From Xenopus tropicalis (lineage: Eukaryota; Chordata; Amphibia; Anura; Pipidae): a stretch of DNA of 64,000 nt. Position numbers and translations under genes: made by a program. The notes beneath the pieces were generated by a model that saw nothing but the letters and a program-made list of their open reading frames with translations, was not told the origin of the DNA and searched no databases. Shown piece by piece: positions 13,725-26,270 of this stretch; position 1 is the stretch's first letter; the number at the start of each line of letters is the position of its first letter. The stretch lies in the NCBI RefSeq assembly GCF_000004195.4, contig NC_030683.2, positions 48,993,358 to 49,057,357 on the forward strand, read 5' to 3'.

Positions 13725-14552
13725 TGTGTAAGGACCCATAGGGTTAATTTGCTCTATGACTTTAAACCCTACAATTTCCTTATTCCTTGTTACTGGGCTA
13801 AGACCTATGTAACTATTTTACTAAAGGAAATGTTCTATATTATTGGCTCATATGTAGACCACTCTCTTTCACACTCTAACATAGTGTTTAGAAAAGAGGT
13901 AGCTCTTCCTCTTTGGCCTGTGTCTGTTGACTCAGGTGGAAGTTCCACTAAGCCTGGGATCTACAAGGCCCCAGTAAAGCCATCTGCCCTAGAGAAGCCA
14001 TCTAACTCTGAAGTTGGGGAGCAGGGACCTGTGAACTAGGATTAGTAAGTGCAGGATAATATTTGTTATAGCACTTTCTAGGAAAGTGAGATAGTCAGCT
14101 TTAGTTAGAAAGAGCAGCTTTATGGCTCCAACGAGGAGAGATAGAGGGGAGTATATAGGCTCTGCTGCCTTAGTGAAGGGACCGCAGTTCTGACAAGGGT
14201 ATCAGGTGTAGCTTGTTTTCCCTGATCCATGTAGGGGATCCGAACCATTTAGGTAGAAACCCTAAGTATAAAAGAATTACTATCCATGCTGGTGCCATGC
14301 TGTTTAGCTGTCTTTACCCTGCCCACGCTCTGTTGAGTGGGGATAAACTGGTGGATGCTATACCTTTCTACTTGCTCTGCATTGAACCTGCCAATCCATT
14401 GCTACATCTGCATTTATGAGTATTGCATAACCCTGTGGCTCATTGCCTTGGGCAATAAACAAGTTCAGTTCTGCTTTGCTGCAAGAACCTTTTGGCATCA
14501 ACTTATTCATTTACTTTGCACACAGCCTAAGAGAGTTGTTGTTGCACTACAT
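13725..14552 (+). mobile_element. possible solo LTR
   Basis: Bounded by TGTAAGGACCC and GCACTACA. It has a TATA-like AGTATAAAAG (14267) and CAATAAACAAG (about 14452), the promoter and poly(A) layout of an LTR. No flanking duplication or internal genes were seen. Confidence 0.38.
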
Positions 14553-14879
14553 CCCCCTTGATCTTTCCACGTAGCCAAAGGCCAGTCCAGTGTACCCCAT
14601 GCTCTATAGACTTTCTAGCTGGTCTTGTCTTATTACAGCCTAAAAGGGGTGTCAATAGATAAGGTCGATAACATATATAACAGGCACATATGTTCAGTTC
14701 CAGGAGCAGCACAAGATGTTTTTGGCTGGGGGGGTCAGGGAAGGGAAGATTTGCTGCATGCGTTGTGAACCGCTAAACTTTTTGGCCACAGCAACTTGGC
14801 AAAGAGAGCCCCCCTGGCCCCATTGGTTTCAATGTCTATGTTCAGTTCTGTTCTGCTAGTTATACAAGTCAAATTAACC

Positions 14880-15167
14880 ACGTTTTTTCACGGTGAGGGC
14901 AGTGAGGCTGTGGAATGCCCTTCCTAGAGATGTGGTAATGGCAAATTCTGTTAATGCCTTTAGGAGGGGCCTGGATTCGTTTTTGAACAAGCATTATATC
15001 CAAGGCTATTATGATACTAATGTCTACAGTTAGTATTAGTGGTTGCATTTATAGTTTATGTATGTGAGTGTATAGATTGGTAGGTGTGGGTTGTGGGTGC
15101 TGGGTTTGCTTGGATGGGTTGAATTGATGGACTCTGGTCTTTTTTCAACCCTATGTAACTATGTAAC
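14880..15167 (+). mobile_element. 3' tail of a non-LTR-type repeat
   Basis: GGAATGCCCTTCCTAGAG, GGGTTGAATTGATGGACTC and the terminal CAACCCTATGTAACTATG with a short repeated TATGTAAC form the familiar tail of an abundant frog LINE-like repeat (recalled, class uncertain). A similar tail on a smaller scale lies at about 59870-59990. Confidence 0.55.
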
Positions 15168-16328
15168 CTTAAAGGTTACATTACATGCAAATTGGAGGCA
15201 ATATCTTACATTAGAATTCAAATGCTGTCAGTTTCATGTTTCACTGTGCTCTCAAATCTCTTTATTATATAATAAGATGAAAAATCAGTTGTTAATCCTG
15301 TGTTCCTTTATTGTATGCTGAATCAATAGCAATGAAGCTGAAGATAACGTTCAGTACTACTGTGTTTCTGCTATAAAATGAATTTAGCCACAAGGGGAGT
15401 TCTATTGCCTTGGTCAAACATGAAGCGTAATTTACTGCCATTTATTAATACATAAGTGCCAGTGTTTAGAGAGACGATGTATCCATAACATAGTATTTGT
15501 AGTCATATTTACTACCATGCCCATTCAAGTAATGCAGCCGCTGGCTTGTGAATCTATATTCAGAATTTAAAAATTAGACTTCAGACCCCCTTTAAAAGTT
15601 AATGACTACATTAAAGCTTTTCTGTAAGCATCATGAACACCTTGGAGGGCATGGCTATGAGCAATTATACAGGAAGACATGATACATATTTACTGTGACT
15701 GTAACCAAGTTCCCCTTACTTTTGGAACTTTAATAAACTAGTTTTTTTCTTTATTCAGGGGAATAAAAGCCTTACGAGCCACCTCCTTTACTTTAACTCA
15801 AAAACAAAAATGGAATTAGTTCTGGCCAAAGGCTTAATATTCTCACCCAGCAGAGCAGTATGTGCCTATCATTTTCATGCATTGATTGAACATCTATTGT
15901 CAGGGAGTTCATCAACAATAGAGTTGTACAAATGCACATGATATTGCTTAATAATATTTCTTACATAATACAACATTTTCTAATGAAGGTGTAAATGGTT
16001 CACAAAGCTGGTTATCGGTGTAAATCTAAAGTTAAGCAATCAATTAAGGGACATCTTGTAAGAGTTTAATACCTATCTGGGGCCAAACACTGGAAGTTGT
16101 TTGTTTGTTGTTTGTTTTTAGTAGTTTAAGGGAAAACAGAGAGATGAGACTTTCATCACAATTATAATATAGATAGATAGATGATGGATAGATAAATGAT
16201 AACGTCAGCAAGTCATACAGTACTTTACATTAATTTCTAACTATCATGGATCTTAAAATGATATAGCAAACAATGGTTACATAATAGAGAACTCTTTCCC
16301 CTGTTTTTCTGTCTGTGACATCATCCAG
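15168..16328. other. no gene recognised
   Basis: AT-rich non-coding sequence with a short GATA-repeat patch near 16171-16197. Confidence 0.5.
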
Positions 16329-16490
16329 CCCGGCTACAGACTGGGGAGAAACCTGAATGGCTGGATGCCCCAGTGCACAGTTGGGAGAGAGGAGATGTGC
16401 CAAAGTTTAGAGCCCAAAATCAGGAGCGGGTCCAGCAGTTTCTAAAGGGAGCCCCTGTTGCTTTGCCAGAAATTAAAAAAGAGATCCGGA
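16329..16490 (+). CDS. exon-like open frame, gene unknown
   Basis: 162 bp preceded by a strong pyrimidine tract and acceptor CATCCAG (AG at 16327-16328), and followed by consensus donor GTGAGT at 16491. It is phase-symmetric: two bases, 53 codons, one base. The only fully open frame begins RLQTGEKPEWLDAPVHSW, continues ERGDVPKFRAQNQERVQQF and ends LKGAPVALPEIKKEIR. The composition looks like real protein (W, charged and hydrophobic residues mixed). I do not recognise the family, and no partner exon was identified with confidence. It could be an exon of an unrecognised plus-strand gene or a fragment of a retroelement. Confidence 0.45.
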
Positions 16491-16559
16491 GTGAGTAGCC
16501 AGTCACTTACTGTTGTGTTCAAACTAAAAACATTGAAGTCTGCTGGCTGCTGGTGATTA

Positions 16560-17215
16560 CTAATTCCTCCGTGTCAGTCTCCGTATGTGTCCCCTGGTGA
16601 GGACAGGTATTGCTTGATTGCTTGCTATGTGGGAGCAGCTGCCTTTCCATAAGGGAAGGTACTCTGGGGCAGGTAGCTCTACCTGGGAGGGACTTAAGAG
16701 CTCTTGGAGAAACTCTTGCCTATCCAGATCAAAGTGTGGGACTGTGCCAGGAATGGATAAACTGCAAAGGTTCCCCAGGGCAGGATTATCAGTTATCCAT
16801 ATAGTTGTTCTTTACTTTATTTCCACTGTTATAAAAAGTTATCCTTGCTACTTAGGGGCGTATTTATTATGCTGTGTAAAACTAATTCGCTGAAAAAACG
16901 GAGTAAAAAGCTGTGTAAAATAAATGGAAAAGTTCACCGTCTGAACGCCGGATATTACGCCGTTATTTTCCATGAGTTCCGGTGGAAGAAAAAACATGTA
17001 AAAAATTACTCCAATTTTACGCTGGCAATGTGTGGCGAATTTTCTCGCCGTTTTTTATACCTCATAATAAATATGCCCCTAAGTGTGTGTAATTGTTTCC
17101 TAGTGGAATTTCCCCTGAGGTGTGCTCCTCAGTGTCCACTAGGTGGAGGCACTGCACTGTTAATCCCAGTTTCCCAGTATCCTTTCTCTATTTATAACCG
17201 GGGCTCAGGGGACTA
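16560..17215. other. unclassified unit interrupted by a TA MITE
   Basis: Moderately GC-rich sequence on both sides of the MITE at 16855-17079 (for example GGGACTGTGCCAGGAATGG at 16738 and AACCGGGGCTCAGGGGACT at 17197). It may be one LTR-like repeat split by the MITE. I could not identify it. Confidence 0.3.
16855..17079. mobile_element. MITE with TA target duplication
   Basis: About 225 bp with inverted ends GGGGCGTATTTATTATG / CATAATAAATATGCCCC, flanked on both sides by TA. The interior is palindromic and rich in CGCCG/CGGCG. Non-coding. Confidence 0.85.
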
Positions 17216-19308
17216 AGTGCAGGCCTTACAGATCCCAAACCATATGATTTTTATGGCAAACTAAACACAGTGATCCATTATTACTACACATTCCTCTAAC
17301 TGTATGGTCAGTCGACATTGGCACATACGATTGGAAAGTGACAGCCACTGGAATCTATATGGTTAAATATGCCTTTGCACACAAACCTAGGCAACTGTAA
17401 ATCTCTACTAAACTTGTGAATTTTAACAAAATTCAATAGAGAACTAGCACATGACATAAACTTTTCTCATAGTAAATATTGGTGACTAAACAGAATGTTC
17501 TAAATATGAATTTCATATCTTTCTTGAGTAAATGGAAAACTGACATTTGTGGTGTAGCTTTTAGAGACTGCAAAATATAAACTGTAGATTAGTATTTTGG
17601 TTTTTGACATTTGTACATTTGTACCCCCCCCCCCCCATCAATCTCTATCATCAGCATCTCAAATATTAATGTAACCTCACAAAATATGTTCTTCAGATTT
17701 TGAATTCAAAATGTATATTTGCCTTTGTAAGCCAAACTACAAATGTTTCATTAGGTGTTTTTTTTTTATTTTTTTACATTTTCAGAGACTGATTCAGAGG
17801 TTGCTGCATTTTTTTTTATCTTTGTCCTAATAGCCCTTGGGCACAAAGATAATATTTTCTTAATAGCTATAAATAACATCTCCTGAATATAAACACCACA
17901 TAAAACTAGAGTACCAAACCTACAGATATGGTTTCTAGAGGCCCCTTAACGTAAATAATGCATTACAGTTTTATTACAAAAGCATACACTATCAGCATTT
18001 CTGTGTCGAAAACCATTGTTACCCCATAAACTAACTTAAAATTTGTAGTTGCAGCACATTATCTCCTACTTTCTCTAGGACAAAAAGACAAAACATAGAA
18101 GCAAAATTTATAGCTTTACATTTTGCAATTTGTTGAAAACATTGCAAGTTTATTTGCGATGTGTTATTTGTTTCTGTATGAACATTTGCAGCACTGTACT
18201 TATCATCATGGCAGATCCTGATTGGGGTGGTTGGGAGGAAAATGACACTCTGACTGGGGTTCCCAAAGGGAAAAATGAATTACTCAAAGTAAAAAGATCA
18301 TTTTGAAAAGAGACTCAGTGTCAGAGAAGTGTCTCCTGATGGTTTGTGCTAGAGGGGATGTGGACCACTAAAGGGTATCTCAGATAGATGAACTGGGAAG
18401 CTGCAAAGTCTGACTCCAAGCGGCGTCAGTGTGTTCTGTTTGTGAACGATTATTGCTGCAACCCATATACCTATATGCCAACATTGTACTGCCTGACTAC
18501 TACCCCTGTGTGTTAACCTGTGTTTATGGTTAAGAACCTCTGGGGTCCGTTACTCTAATTGCAGCAAGGGAGATATTGTTCAACAACACTGCTCCCTTCC
18601 TCCACACACTAATGGATGGGAGAGAGGGTTATATTGTAACTGTGCTCTGCTTCCTGAGAAGCTTAAACACTATTTTGGGCCAAAAAGATACAAAAAATTA
18701 CGTATTATAAATTCACTTGGTATAATGGCACCATATGCATATTTAAACAAGGTATGCTCCACAGATTTTATTTATTATTTCATGCTGTATGTGATTTGGA
18801 AATCCATTCTGAGGCTTACTCTCTTGGGATTCATTTTCGCTTGCACCTTGCTTTGTTCGGAGTCTGAAATGCTGTTTCATAAATGAGCCTCTGAATACTT
18901 ATCAAAAAGGCAGAGTACAGAGTGGCAGTAGTTTTTATGGCTACACTGCAGATTGCCTTTTTATAAGTGTCTAGGGAAGTATTGGGAAGACATGGCCACA
19001 TCTGAACTATGTTTCTATGGCTACAAGAAGCAAACACACAGGCACTTGCAAGATAAATCTATCACAGGCCACATGACAGGCAAGTAAATAAATAGTGAGC
19101 TGCGTGGAGGAGATTTACAGTAAAGAGAAAATGTAAAAAAACAAAATGCAAAAAATGTTTCTCGTTACACTCAAGCTATGTTTTTGTGACACATTCATTT
19201 GTGCGTCACCACCATAATGGCAACATGGAGGCGTTCTTTTAGAAATATGCAATACAATGCAATCCAACATAATAGAGGTAAAGGGAAACTATACCCCCTA
19301 AAGCTGGC
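17216..19308. other. no gene recognised
   Basis: Non-coding. There is a poly-C run at about 17623-17636. The GC-richer stretch 18200-18650 includes a 32-codon frame at about 18201 but no other support. Confidence 0.45.
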
Positions 19309-19604
19309 CATGCGTGGCGATTTTTGATCTTTCGTGCAAAACCCTCCATTGATGTTGAGGGCTGAATCGTCAGATATGGAGGTAGAAACAATAGGATTTC
19401 TACCGATTCAGCCCTGAACATAGATTTTGCTCGGCACTTTCAATGGCGCCTGATCAAAATCTTCTAACCCGCCTGATCGGCGAGTCGTCTGATAGGGCGG
19501 ACTTCTGCGATATCGGTTGCCTTGCCGAGTTGCCATACACGCACCGAATATCGTACAAAACAAGGCTTTGTACGATATTATCGGAGCGTGTATGGCGAGC
19601 TTAA
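19309..19604. mobile_element. MITE family B, copy 2
   Basis: Ends TAAAGCTGGCCATGCGTGG and GAGCGTGTATGGCGAGCTTAA. It shares GGAGGTAGAAACAATAGG and GATTCAGCCCTGA with the copy at 9593-9886. Internal inverted block TATCGTACAAA / TTTGTACGATA. Confidence 0.82.
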
Positions 19605-20449
19605 GGCTAATGCCAGATAAAGCTAATTCTCAGCCTATGGATAAGCTCAGAATGAGAATTAGCCCCTACATTGGCCTCAGCCCCTTCCTGTGCCTGCCCC
19701 GGAGCCATGGTGTTGGCTTGGATGCAAGCACACAGAGGGGATTTCTACACAGAAACGCACAATTATGCATTTTGGAGCCGAAATCTGCTGCGTGTGCCTG
19801 CACTAGGGCTGATGCAACGGCAGGTCCGCTTTCCTCTGCCTGTGTACAAAACGCAGGTGAAGGAAATCGGACAATCCCCTATGCGTGCCTTTGCCCTAAA
19901 CTTCACCCTCTGGTTAATATGAGGCTCTGTACTCACATGCAAACCAAGGGCATGCATACATGGGTATACTGTATATGTTTTTTAAATGCAAACTGCTTAA
20001 GTTATTGTTATTTTACAAAAATATCTGGAAAGTCTAATTTGCAGTTTGCTGCATCTGGCACATATCATTAGGTTCCAATAAAAAACATTCTAAATATAAA
20101 TGCTTCTTAACAGGTTCCAATATGTATACAAAGGTGCTTGAATTGGGGCGTAAAAAGTGTAGGGGTTTTGTAGGCAGCACTCTTTGTGCCAAAAAAAGCC
20201 TTTTTTTATAATAAGCCTTATCCACTGCCCACTTTAAAAAAGTAATTTTGCTATTTCCATTTTGTTATTTCAATCTTCAAAACAGTTTGATGCCCAGTAT
20301 GCAAAGATTACGAGGCCTGAGGAACCCTTAAATGAAAATAGTGCATTTGAATTTTCTCAGCTGCCAATTCAGCTTCCACAAACAAAGCACACTGCCTGCC
20401 TAGCACGGTCCCAGAATATTCTATATTACCACCCCATTATTTTAAATGT

Positions 20450-20870
20450 ATCTCCTAACCATTCCTCAATCTTCTACCCAACCCACCTTTCTCCTTTTCA
20501 CCTTTTAGTGTTTTCTACATTCGTTTTCTCTTAACGTTTCTCCAATTTTCTTCTTCTCTCTCGTTGACTATATACCTCTCTAATGTCTCCAGCTTCCTCA
20601 TCTTTATAACCCTTCTCAATCTCTTCTCTATTTCCCTTCCAACAATCTCTCCCCCCTTTATCTTCTATATGTTCCCATTTCTTGTGCTTTTTAACCTCAA
20701 TGTTTTACTTTTTCCCTTTGTAACTCTTCTCCACCATTTTTATCCTGCTATCCAATTTCTCTTATCTGTATTTACCAATTCTTCTTTCAGTGTTATATTC
20801 TCATTTCCTCCCTTTTTTTCTTTTCCTAATTTAGTCTCTAATTCAGGCATAACCTGCAGTGGTGCCATTT
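20450..20870. repeat. pyrimidine-rich tract
   Basis: About 400 bp with strong C+T bias on the plus strand (TTCTTCTTCTCTCTCG, CTCCCCCCTTTATC and so on). The open frame here comes from that bias, not from coding constraint. Confidence 0.6.
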
Positions 20871-20937
20871 TCTAACTTTCAACAGTTTAGCGCTCTTTTT
20901 TTCCTGTATAAGTCACAGTACAGCCAGATGGGGATAA

Positions 20938-21268
20938 GGCTAATGCCAGATGGGGCGTAGGGCGGATATATTCGGCAAGCGGAAAAGCGTTTGCCAAGAA
21001 TTCCGCCCTACTCCTCCAACATGTGCCTGCACCCGAATAAATGGAATACGCTCGGGTGCAGGCACATGTAGCCAAAATATGCATAAAAACGCGAGATTTT
21101 GAAAGCCTTGCATGTTTATGCGTATTTCCGCTACATGTGCCTGCACCAGAGTGTATTCTATTCATTCGGGTGCAGCCACAAGTAGGAGGCGTAGGGCGGA
21201 ATTTTCGTCAAGCGCTTTTTTTTACGCTTGCCGAAAATATCCGCCCTACGTCTCGTCTGGTATTAGCC
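20938..21268. mobile_element. palindromic MITE, GGCTAATGCCAGA family, copy 1
   Basis: Ends GGCTAATGCCAGATGGGGCG and CGTCTGGTATTAGCC. Most of the 331 bp is self-complementary in blocks: GCGGATAT...TCGGCAAGCG and ACATGTGCCTGCACC, repeated several times in both directions. Harbinger-like by comparison with copy 2. Confidence 0.85.
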
Positions 21269-21540
21269 TTAGATAGACTGGAGGGAGGTTCAAAGGTCAC
21301 TCTCCAGCCTATCCAATTCCGGTGTGGCTGTACCAGGACTTACACTTTGAAGCTATAGAAAGTTAGAAAATTACAGCACTGCAGATTCAGTCACAGAAGT
21401 GGAGGAGAGGGAGTGCAGCAGGGAGAAGCCAGACGGAAGAGGAGGGGTGAGCAAGAAGCACAGGGAGACCCTTCACTATACACTGCTACGCATGGGAAAG
21501 GGATCGGGTAAGTTAACCCTCTCACGTGTGGAGGTTATTA

Positions 21541-23930
21541 CGTTGGGTTGAAAACCCCAAAAAACTGTTCTTCGAATTTAGCTTATTATTCCGCTTCTTC
21601 TTCTGCTTCTTATTATTCTTAGCGCCCCCCATTTTCTAAACGCTACTCCTCCTACAGTTTTAGGGGTACAACACCCAAACTAGCCACACTTCTTCGCCCT
21701 ATAGCGGAGCAGGTTGCTTGTGCTTTTCTAAGCGGTCCCGCTCCCCCGTCTTTTTGTGGCGCCGCTCTGAACACCCCAATTTTTCCATTGACTTTGACAG
21801 TGAAGATTTTCAAACTGCTGCCACAATTACAGCTTTGAAGCTACACCCCCCAAACTTGAACAACATAATCATGGGGTCACCCCGAACGAAACAGCGACAT
21901 TTGTTGGATGACCCCAAAGTGGGAGGGGCCAACAACAGCCAATCAAATTTCACGCAGACTGAATGAAAATATGATGATTGTTGGATGCCCAAAAGTGGGC
22001 GGATCAGATTTTACCTATTGACTTGGTGGAAATCCAACCTGCTGCCATTCTCACAGTAATAACACCAGGGTCCCCAAACTTTGCAGGGTTAGGTACCAGG
22101 TAACTGTGGTTCAAGGTAAGAAAAAGTGGGCAGAGCCACCAGCAGCCAATCAGAGTTTACTTATTGACTTTAAATGGGGAAATTCAATCTGCTGCCATTT
22201 TCACAGAATTAACACCAGGGTCCTCAAACTTTTCACAGTTGGTCACTAGGGGACTGCAGTTTTAGTTTTGAAAAGTGATGGGTGGAGCCACCAATAACCA
22301 ATCAGATTTCACCTATTGATTTTTATTGGTTTGTTGCCAGGGTTCCCAAACTTTGCAAAGTCAGACACTGGGTGACTACACATTTAAGGTTTTTTGTATT
22401 TTTATAAGTGGGTGGAGCCATCAACAGCCAATCAGATTTTAACTATTGACTTTAAATGAGGAAATTCAACCTGCTGCCATTCTCACAGTATTAACACCAG
22501 GGTCCCCAAACTTTTCACAGTTGGTCACTAGAGGACTGCAGTTTTAGCTTTGAAAAACAGCCAATCAGATTTCACCTATTGAATTTTATTGGTTTGATGC
22601 CAAGGTTCGCAAACTTTGCACAGTCAGTCACTGGGTGACTTCATACTCAAGGTTAGAAAAAGTGTGCGGGGCCGTCAAAATCCAATCGCATTTCTTTCAT
22701 TGTTTTCAGTGGGGAAATTTTAACTGCTGCCATTCTCACATGTTTAATGTCAGAGTCCCCAAACTTTGCACAGTTTGTCACTGGGTGACTATGTTCCACC
22801 TATAGACTTTGTTTAAATTTAAACTGCTGCCATTCTTTAAATATTAATACTAAGGTCTCCAAACTTTGCAGAGCTAGTCACCTGGTAACTGCAGTTAGAA
22901 AAAGTGGGTGGAGCCACCAACAGCCAATCAGATTTTAACTATTGATTTTCAATGGGGAAATTCAACCTGCTGCCATTCTCACAGTATTAACACCAGGGTC
23001 ACTAGGGAACTGCATTTTTAGGTTTTTAAAAGTGGGTGGAGCCACCGACAGCCAATCAGACTTCACCTATTGATTTTTTTGGTTTAAATTTAAAATTCTG
23101 CTTTTCTCACACTATTTATGTCAGGGTTCCCAAACTTTGCACAGTCAGTCACTGGATGACTACGTATTCAGAGTTAGAACAAGTGGGAGGAGCCAACAAC
23201 AGCAAATCCATTTCCATCCATTAGATTTCATTGGTTTATATTTAAACTGATGCCATTATTTAAATATTAATTCCAGGGTTGTTAAAGTTTCCAGAGTTAG
23301 TCACTGGGTATTTGCCATTCCAAGTTAGAAAAAAGTGGGTGGAGCCACCAACAGCCAATAACATTTCACGTATTTACTTTCAATGGTGAAGTGTAAAATG
23401 CTGTCAGTCTCACAATTTTTATCACCAAAACTTGCAAAGTTGGTCACTGGGGGACTGCAGTTCAAAAATAGGAAAAGTGGGTTGGGCCACTAACAGCCAA
23501 TCAGATTTCATCCATTTAATTTTATTGGTTTAAATTTAAAATGCTGCCCTTCTGACACTATTTATGCCAGAGTGCCCACTGTCACTGGGTGACTTCGACT
23601 CAAGGTTAGAAAAAGTGGGCACACCCACCAACCACCAATCACAATTCACCTATTGACTTTTATTGGTTTAAATTTAAACTGCTGCTGTTCTTTAACTATT
23701 AATCCTAGGGTCCCTAAACTTTGCAGAGTTAGTCACTGGGTAACTGCAGTTCCAGGTTAGAAAAGGGGGGTGGAGCCACCAACCGCCATAAGATGTCACT
23801 CGTTGACTTTCGGTGGGGAAATTAAAGTTGCTGCCATTCAGACACTATTAAAACCAGGGTCCCCAAACTTTGCACAGTGGTTTTTACTATATAACTGTGG
23901 TTCAAGGTTAGAAAAACCCAACATGAAGTT
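21541..23930. repeat. degenerate tandem array with CCAATCA in each unit (array 1)
   Basis: A leader (about 21545-21965, including CTGTTCTTCGAATTTAGC and CTACTCCTCCTACAG) is followed by some 14-16 imperfect units of about 120-155 bp. A typical unit has AAAAGTGGGTGGAGCCACC, then CAGCCAATCAGATTT, TTGACTTT, CTGCTGCCATTCTCAC, CAGGGTCCCCAAACTTTGC and GTCACTGGGTGACT. CCAATCA or close variants occur near 21939, 22146, 22298, 22428, 22561, 22682, 22924, 23052, 23498 and 23635. No long coding frame. The leader recurs at array 2. Confidence 0.88.
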
Positions 23931-25128
23931 TTTTCTCAAACTTCCCTTTCTAGTTTTGCATACTGCTAGCTCCCCAGTCCCTCTGCGCATTCATTATGCT
24001 TTTCAGCGCTCTCCAAAGCATGCAGAAGAGCAACGTAACAAAAGAAAGCTAGGGTTTTACAATAAAGAAGTTCCAGGATTCTAAATTATTTTACAAAAAA
24101 AGTGGAGAAATAGCATCCCTCCCCAATTCCATCACTGTGTATACTAGTATACTAGAGCCTGCTGTATGAAGCTTTATGCTGAATCTGCTGTTCTGTTTTC
24201 TCTGCTACTTTATCTTCCTTCCTGTTAAGCATTACAGCAATTACTCCAGCAGCTACTTGTGTGTCCGTTTCTCGGCATTACAAAAACACAACAGTAATAT
24301 CATCAAAAAGTACATTTAACCATGAAAACTATGTATTTTTGCAAAGTATGCATTCTGAAAATGCAAACTGGGTAGCTGTTTTTGTGAAATTTCTGAAAAT
24401 CACATCAATGCTTATCCCATCTACCCCCACCAAGAAAATACATCCTAAATATAATCCCAGGGATTTACGAACGGTTTAATTTCCAATATAAATAGGGTTA
24501 CACAACAATGTGGCATGTAGAGACAAAATATACCTTTTTTATACCGTGCATAAAAAAAGCATATCATATACTTCACCTATTTAAACACCAGACTGCCTGT
24601 TTATGTGTGGTTAAAATGGCAAGGTAAAAGTGCACCTATCACAGTGAAATTGCTTCCCCCACCTGAGGTTTTGGCTAATAGACCCTGCACTCTGGTTGGG
24701 GGTAACAACAGTTTTTTTTTGTTTTTTGCTAGGCCACCCACCCCAAGAGGGAGCTCCTGGTGCATACGGCCATGTTATTTAGAGCGCATGTGCATAATGA
24801 GTGAGGCTCCCCCTTGTCTATGCATGTGATGTAGGAGCAGTGGATGCGACATACCCGCCCCAACTGGAGTGCAGGCTTTATTAGCTCACACCGACTGGCA
24901 GGAAAAGCAATTTTTGGATCATAGGTGCCTTTAAAGCTTACCAGAAATGTACAGTACATAGTAAGGCATAAACAAAACAGGTACAGTTAGAGAATAAAAA
25001 AATCTATGCTTGTGTTGCAATACACAGTTGGGATGAGGCCCCTATCCAGAAGAATTTACAATATCTTAGGAAGATGTGACAAAAAGGTAGGGAACAAGTG
25101 CATAGGTCAAGGGTTTGTTACTGTACAT
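23931..25128. other. no gene recognised
   Basis: Non-coding AT-rich sequence with short random frames. Confidence 0.5.
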
Positions 25129-25436
25129 CAGGGGTCCCCAACCTTATTTTACTCGTGAGCCACAGTCAAATGTAAGAAGACTTGGAGAACAACACAAGCA
25201 TCATAAAAGTTCATGGAGGTGCCAAATAAGGGCTAAGATTGGCTATTAGGCAGCCTCTATGCTCACTATCAGTTTAAAGAAGCTCTACTTTGTAGTAAAT
25301 CTTGTTTTCATTTCACCAAAACTTGCCCCCAAGTCAGAAATTCAAAAATAGCTACCTGGTTTGGTGGCACTGAGAGCAACATCCAAGGGGTTTGGGAGCA
25401 ACATGTTGCCCCTGAGTCACAGGTTGGGGATCCCTG
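25129..25436. mobile_element. hAT-type MITE (CAGGGGTCCCCAACC ends)
   Basis: 308 bp with ends CAGGGGTCCCCAACCTT and AGGTTGGGGATCCCTG. Flanking 8-mers CTGTACAT (25121-25128) and CTGTAGAG (25437-25444) match at 6 of 8 positions, consistent with an aged 8-bp target duplication. Confidence 0.82.
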
Positions 25437-26270
25437 CTGTAGAGGAGGACTGGCAAAGTGCAAGTGCAAAAAGTGTGCATGTGACACCTGTGGGCAGGCA
25501 GGCAGGCAGCAGGGCTGAAGGGCTGCAGGGCTGCAGGAGGCATGTGAAGGAGGGCTGTCTTGTGGGCCAGGGTGGTAAGGGAGGTGCATAAAGGGATAAG
25601 GTAATAGAGACAACAGAATGGTGTCTGTTGCCGTGGGTCCCTCGCACCCCATGGCCCACTTGTCCCTTTGACCATTAGGGGCAGGGGGTTTGATGTAGTA
25701 GTGGAACCTTTGGCTCCAAGAGCTGCAGATGTTAGAAACTGTGACTTATGATCTGTAGAAGTTAAACATGTAATCAATCATTTTGAGGACCAATGAATTT
25801 TAAGGATCAAAATTTGTCATCATTGCCAGGGACCAGCAATTTGCATGGAAATTATAAATCTTAAAAATATGCGATCCTCTGCATTAACAAGGCAATTCCA
25901 ACATCTTCTTTAATTTCAAAATGAAATGCATAATTTCCCACATCTGTTAGGTGGATTCTATTATGTCTAAAGCAATTAAGTTCTCCCTCCAAGACTCTGT
26001 GCCAAACTACAAAACCTCCCTTTAACTGCATGGATTTTGAAATTGCCTTTTTGATTGTTATCATTGCTCTGTTAATTACAGCTGGGATCCTAGCATTCAT
26101 CCAAATTAGTTATTTGTACAGTGCCTGTGTAGATTATTGAAATTTGGAATGCAAATTACCGTAATTTTAGAAAATCTATTTCCATGGATTTGATTGATTT
26201 GAGCACTGGAATTTTTCTTTTCTTGCTCTTCTTGATATAAGGCTCAAATATGAAGATATTATCATAATTA
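25437..26270. other. no gene recognised
   Basis: Includes a G-rich patch at 25495-25560 with GGCAGGCAGGCAGGCAG. Overlapping frames here on both strands are products of composition. Confidence 0.5.

Noticed and set aside
18201..18299. 32-codon frame starting MADPDWGGWEEN
   Set aside because: Short, followed by a stop, with no splice partners. It lies in a stretch that may be a decayed LTR. Too little evidence for a gene.
19517..20071. 184-codon plus-strand frame
   Set aside because: It begins inside a MITE and continues through unrelated sequence. No domain is recognisable and its Cys/Ala-rich text looks like chance translation.
20564..20875. 103-codon hydrophobic frame resembling membrane segments
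   Set aside because: A pyrimidine-rich tract always translates to Phe/Leu/Ser/Pro. No start context or conservation support.
20887..21358. Repetitive frames with HVPAPE-like text on both strands
   Set aside because: These are translations of the palindromic MITE (ACATGTGCCTGCACC). The same text appears at 32.6-32.9 kb for the same reason.
21541..23930. CRISPR-like array
   Set aside because: The repeats are long, strongly diverged and lack constant-length spacers. The setting is a vertebrate genome.
25308..25777. Overlapping open frames of 76-141 codons on both strands
   Set aside because: They come from G/C-rich composition and a GGCA repeat, overlap a hAT MITE end, and show no recognisable domain or splice support.
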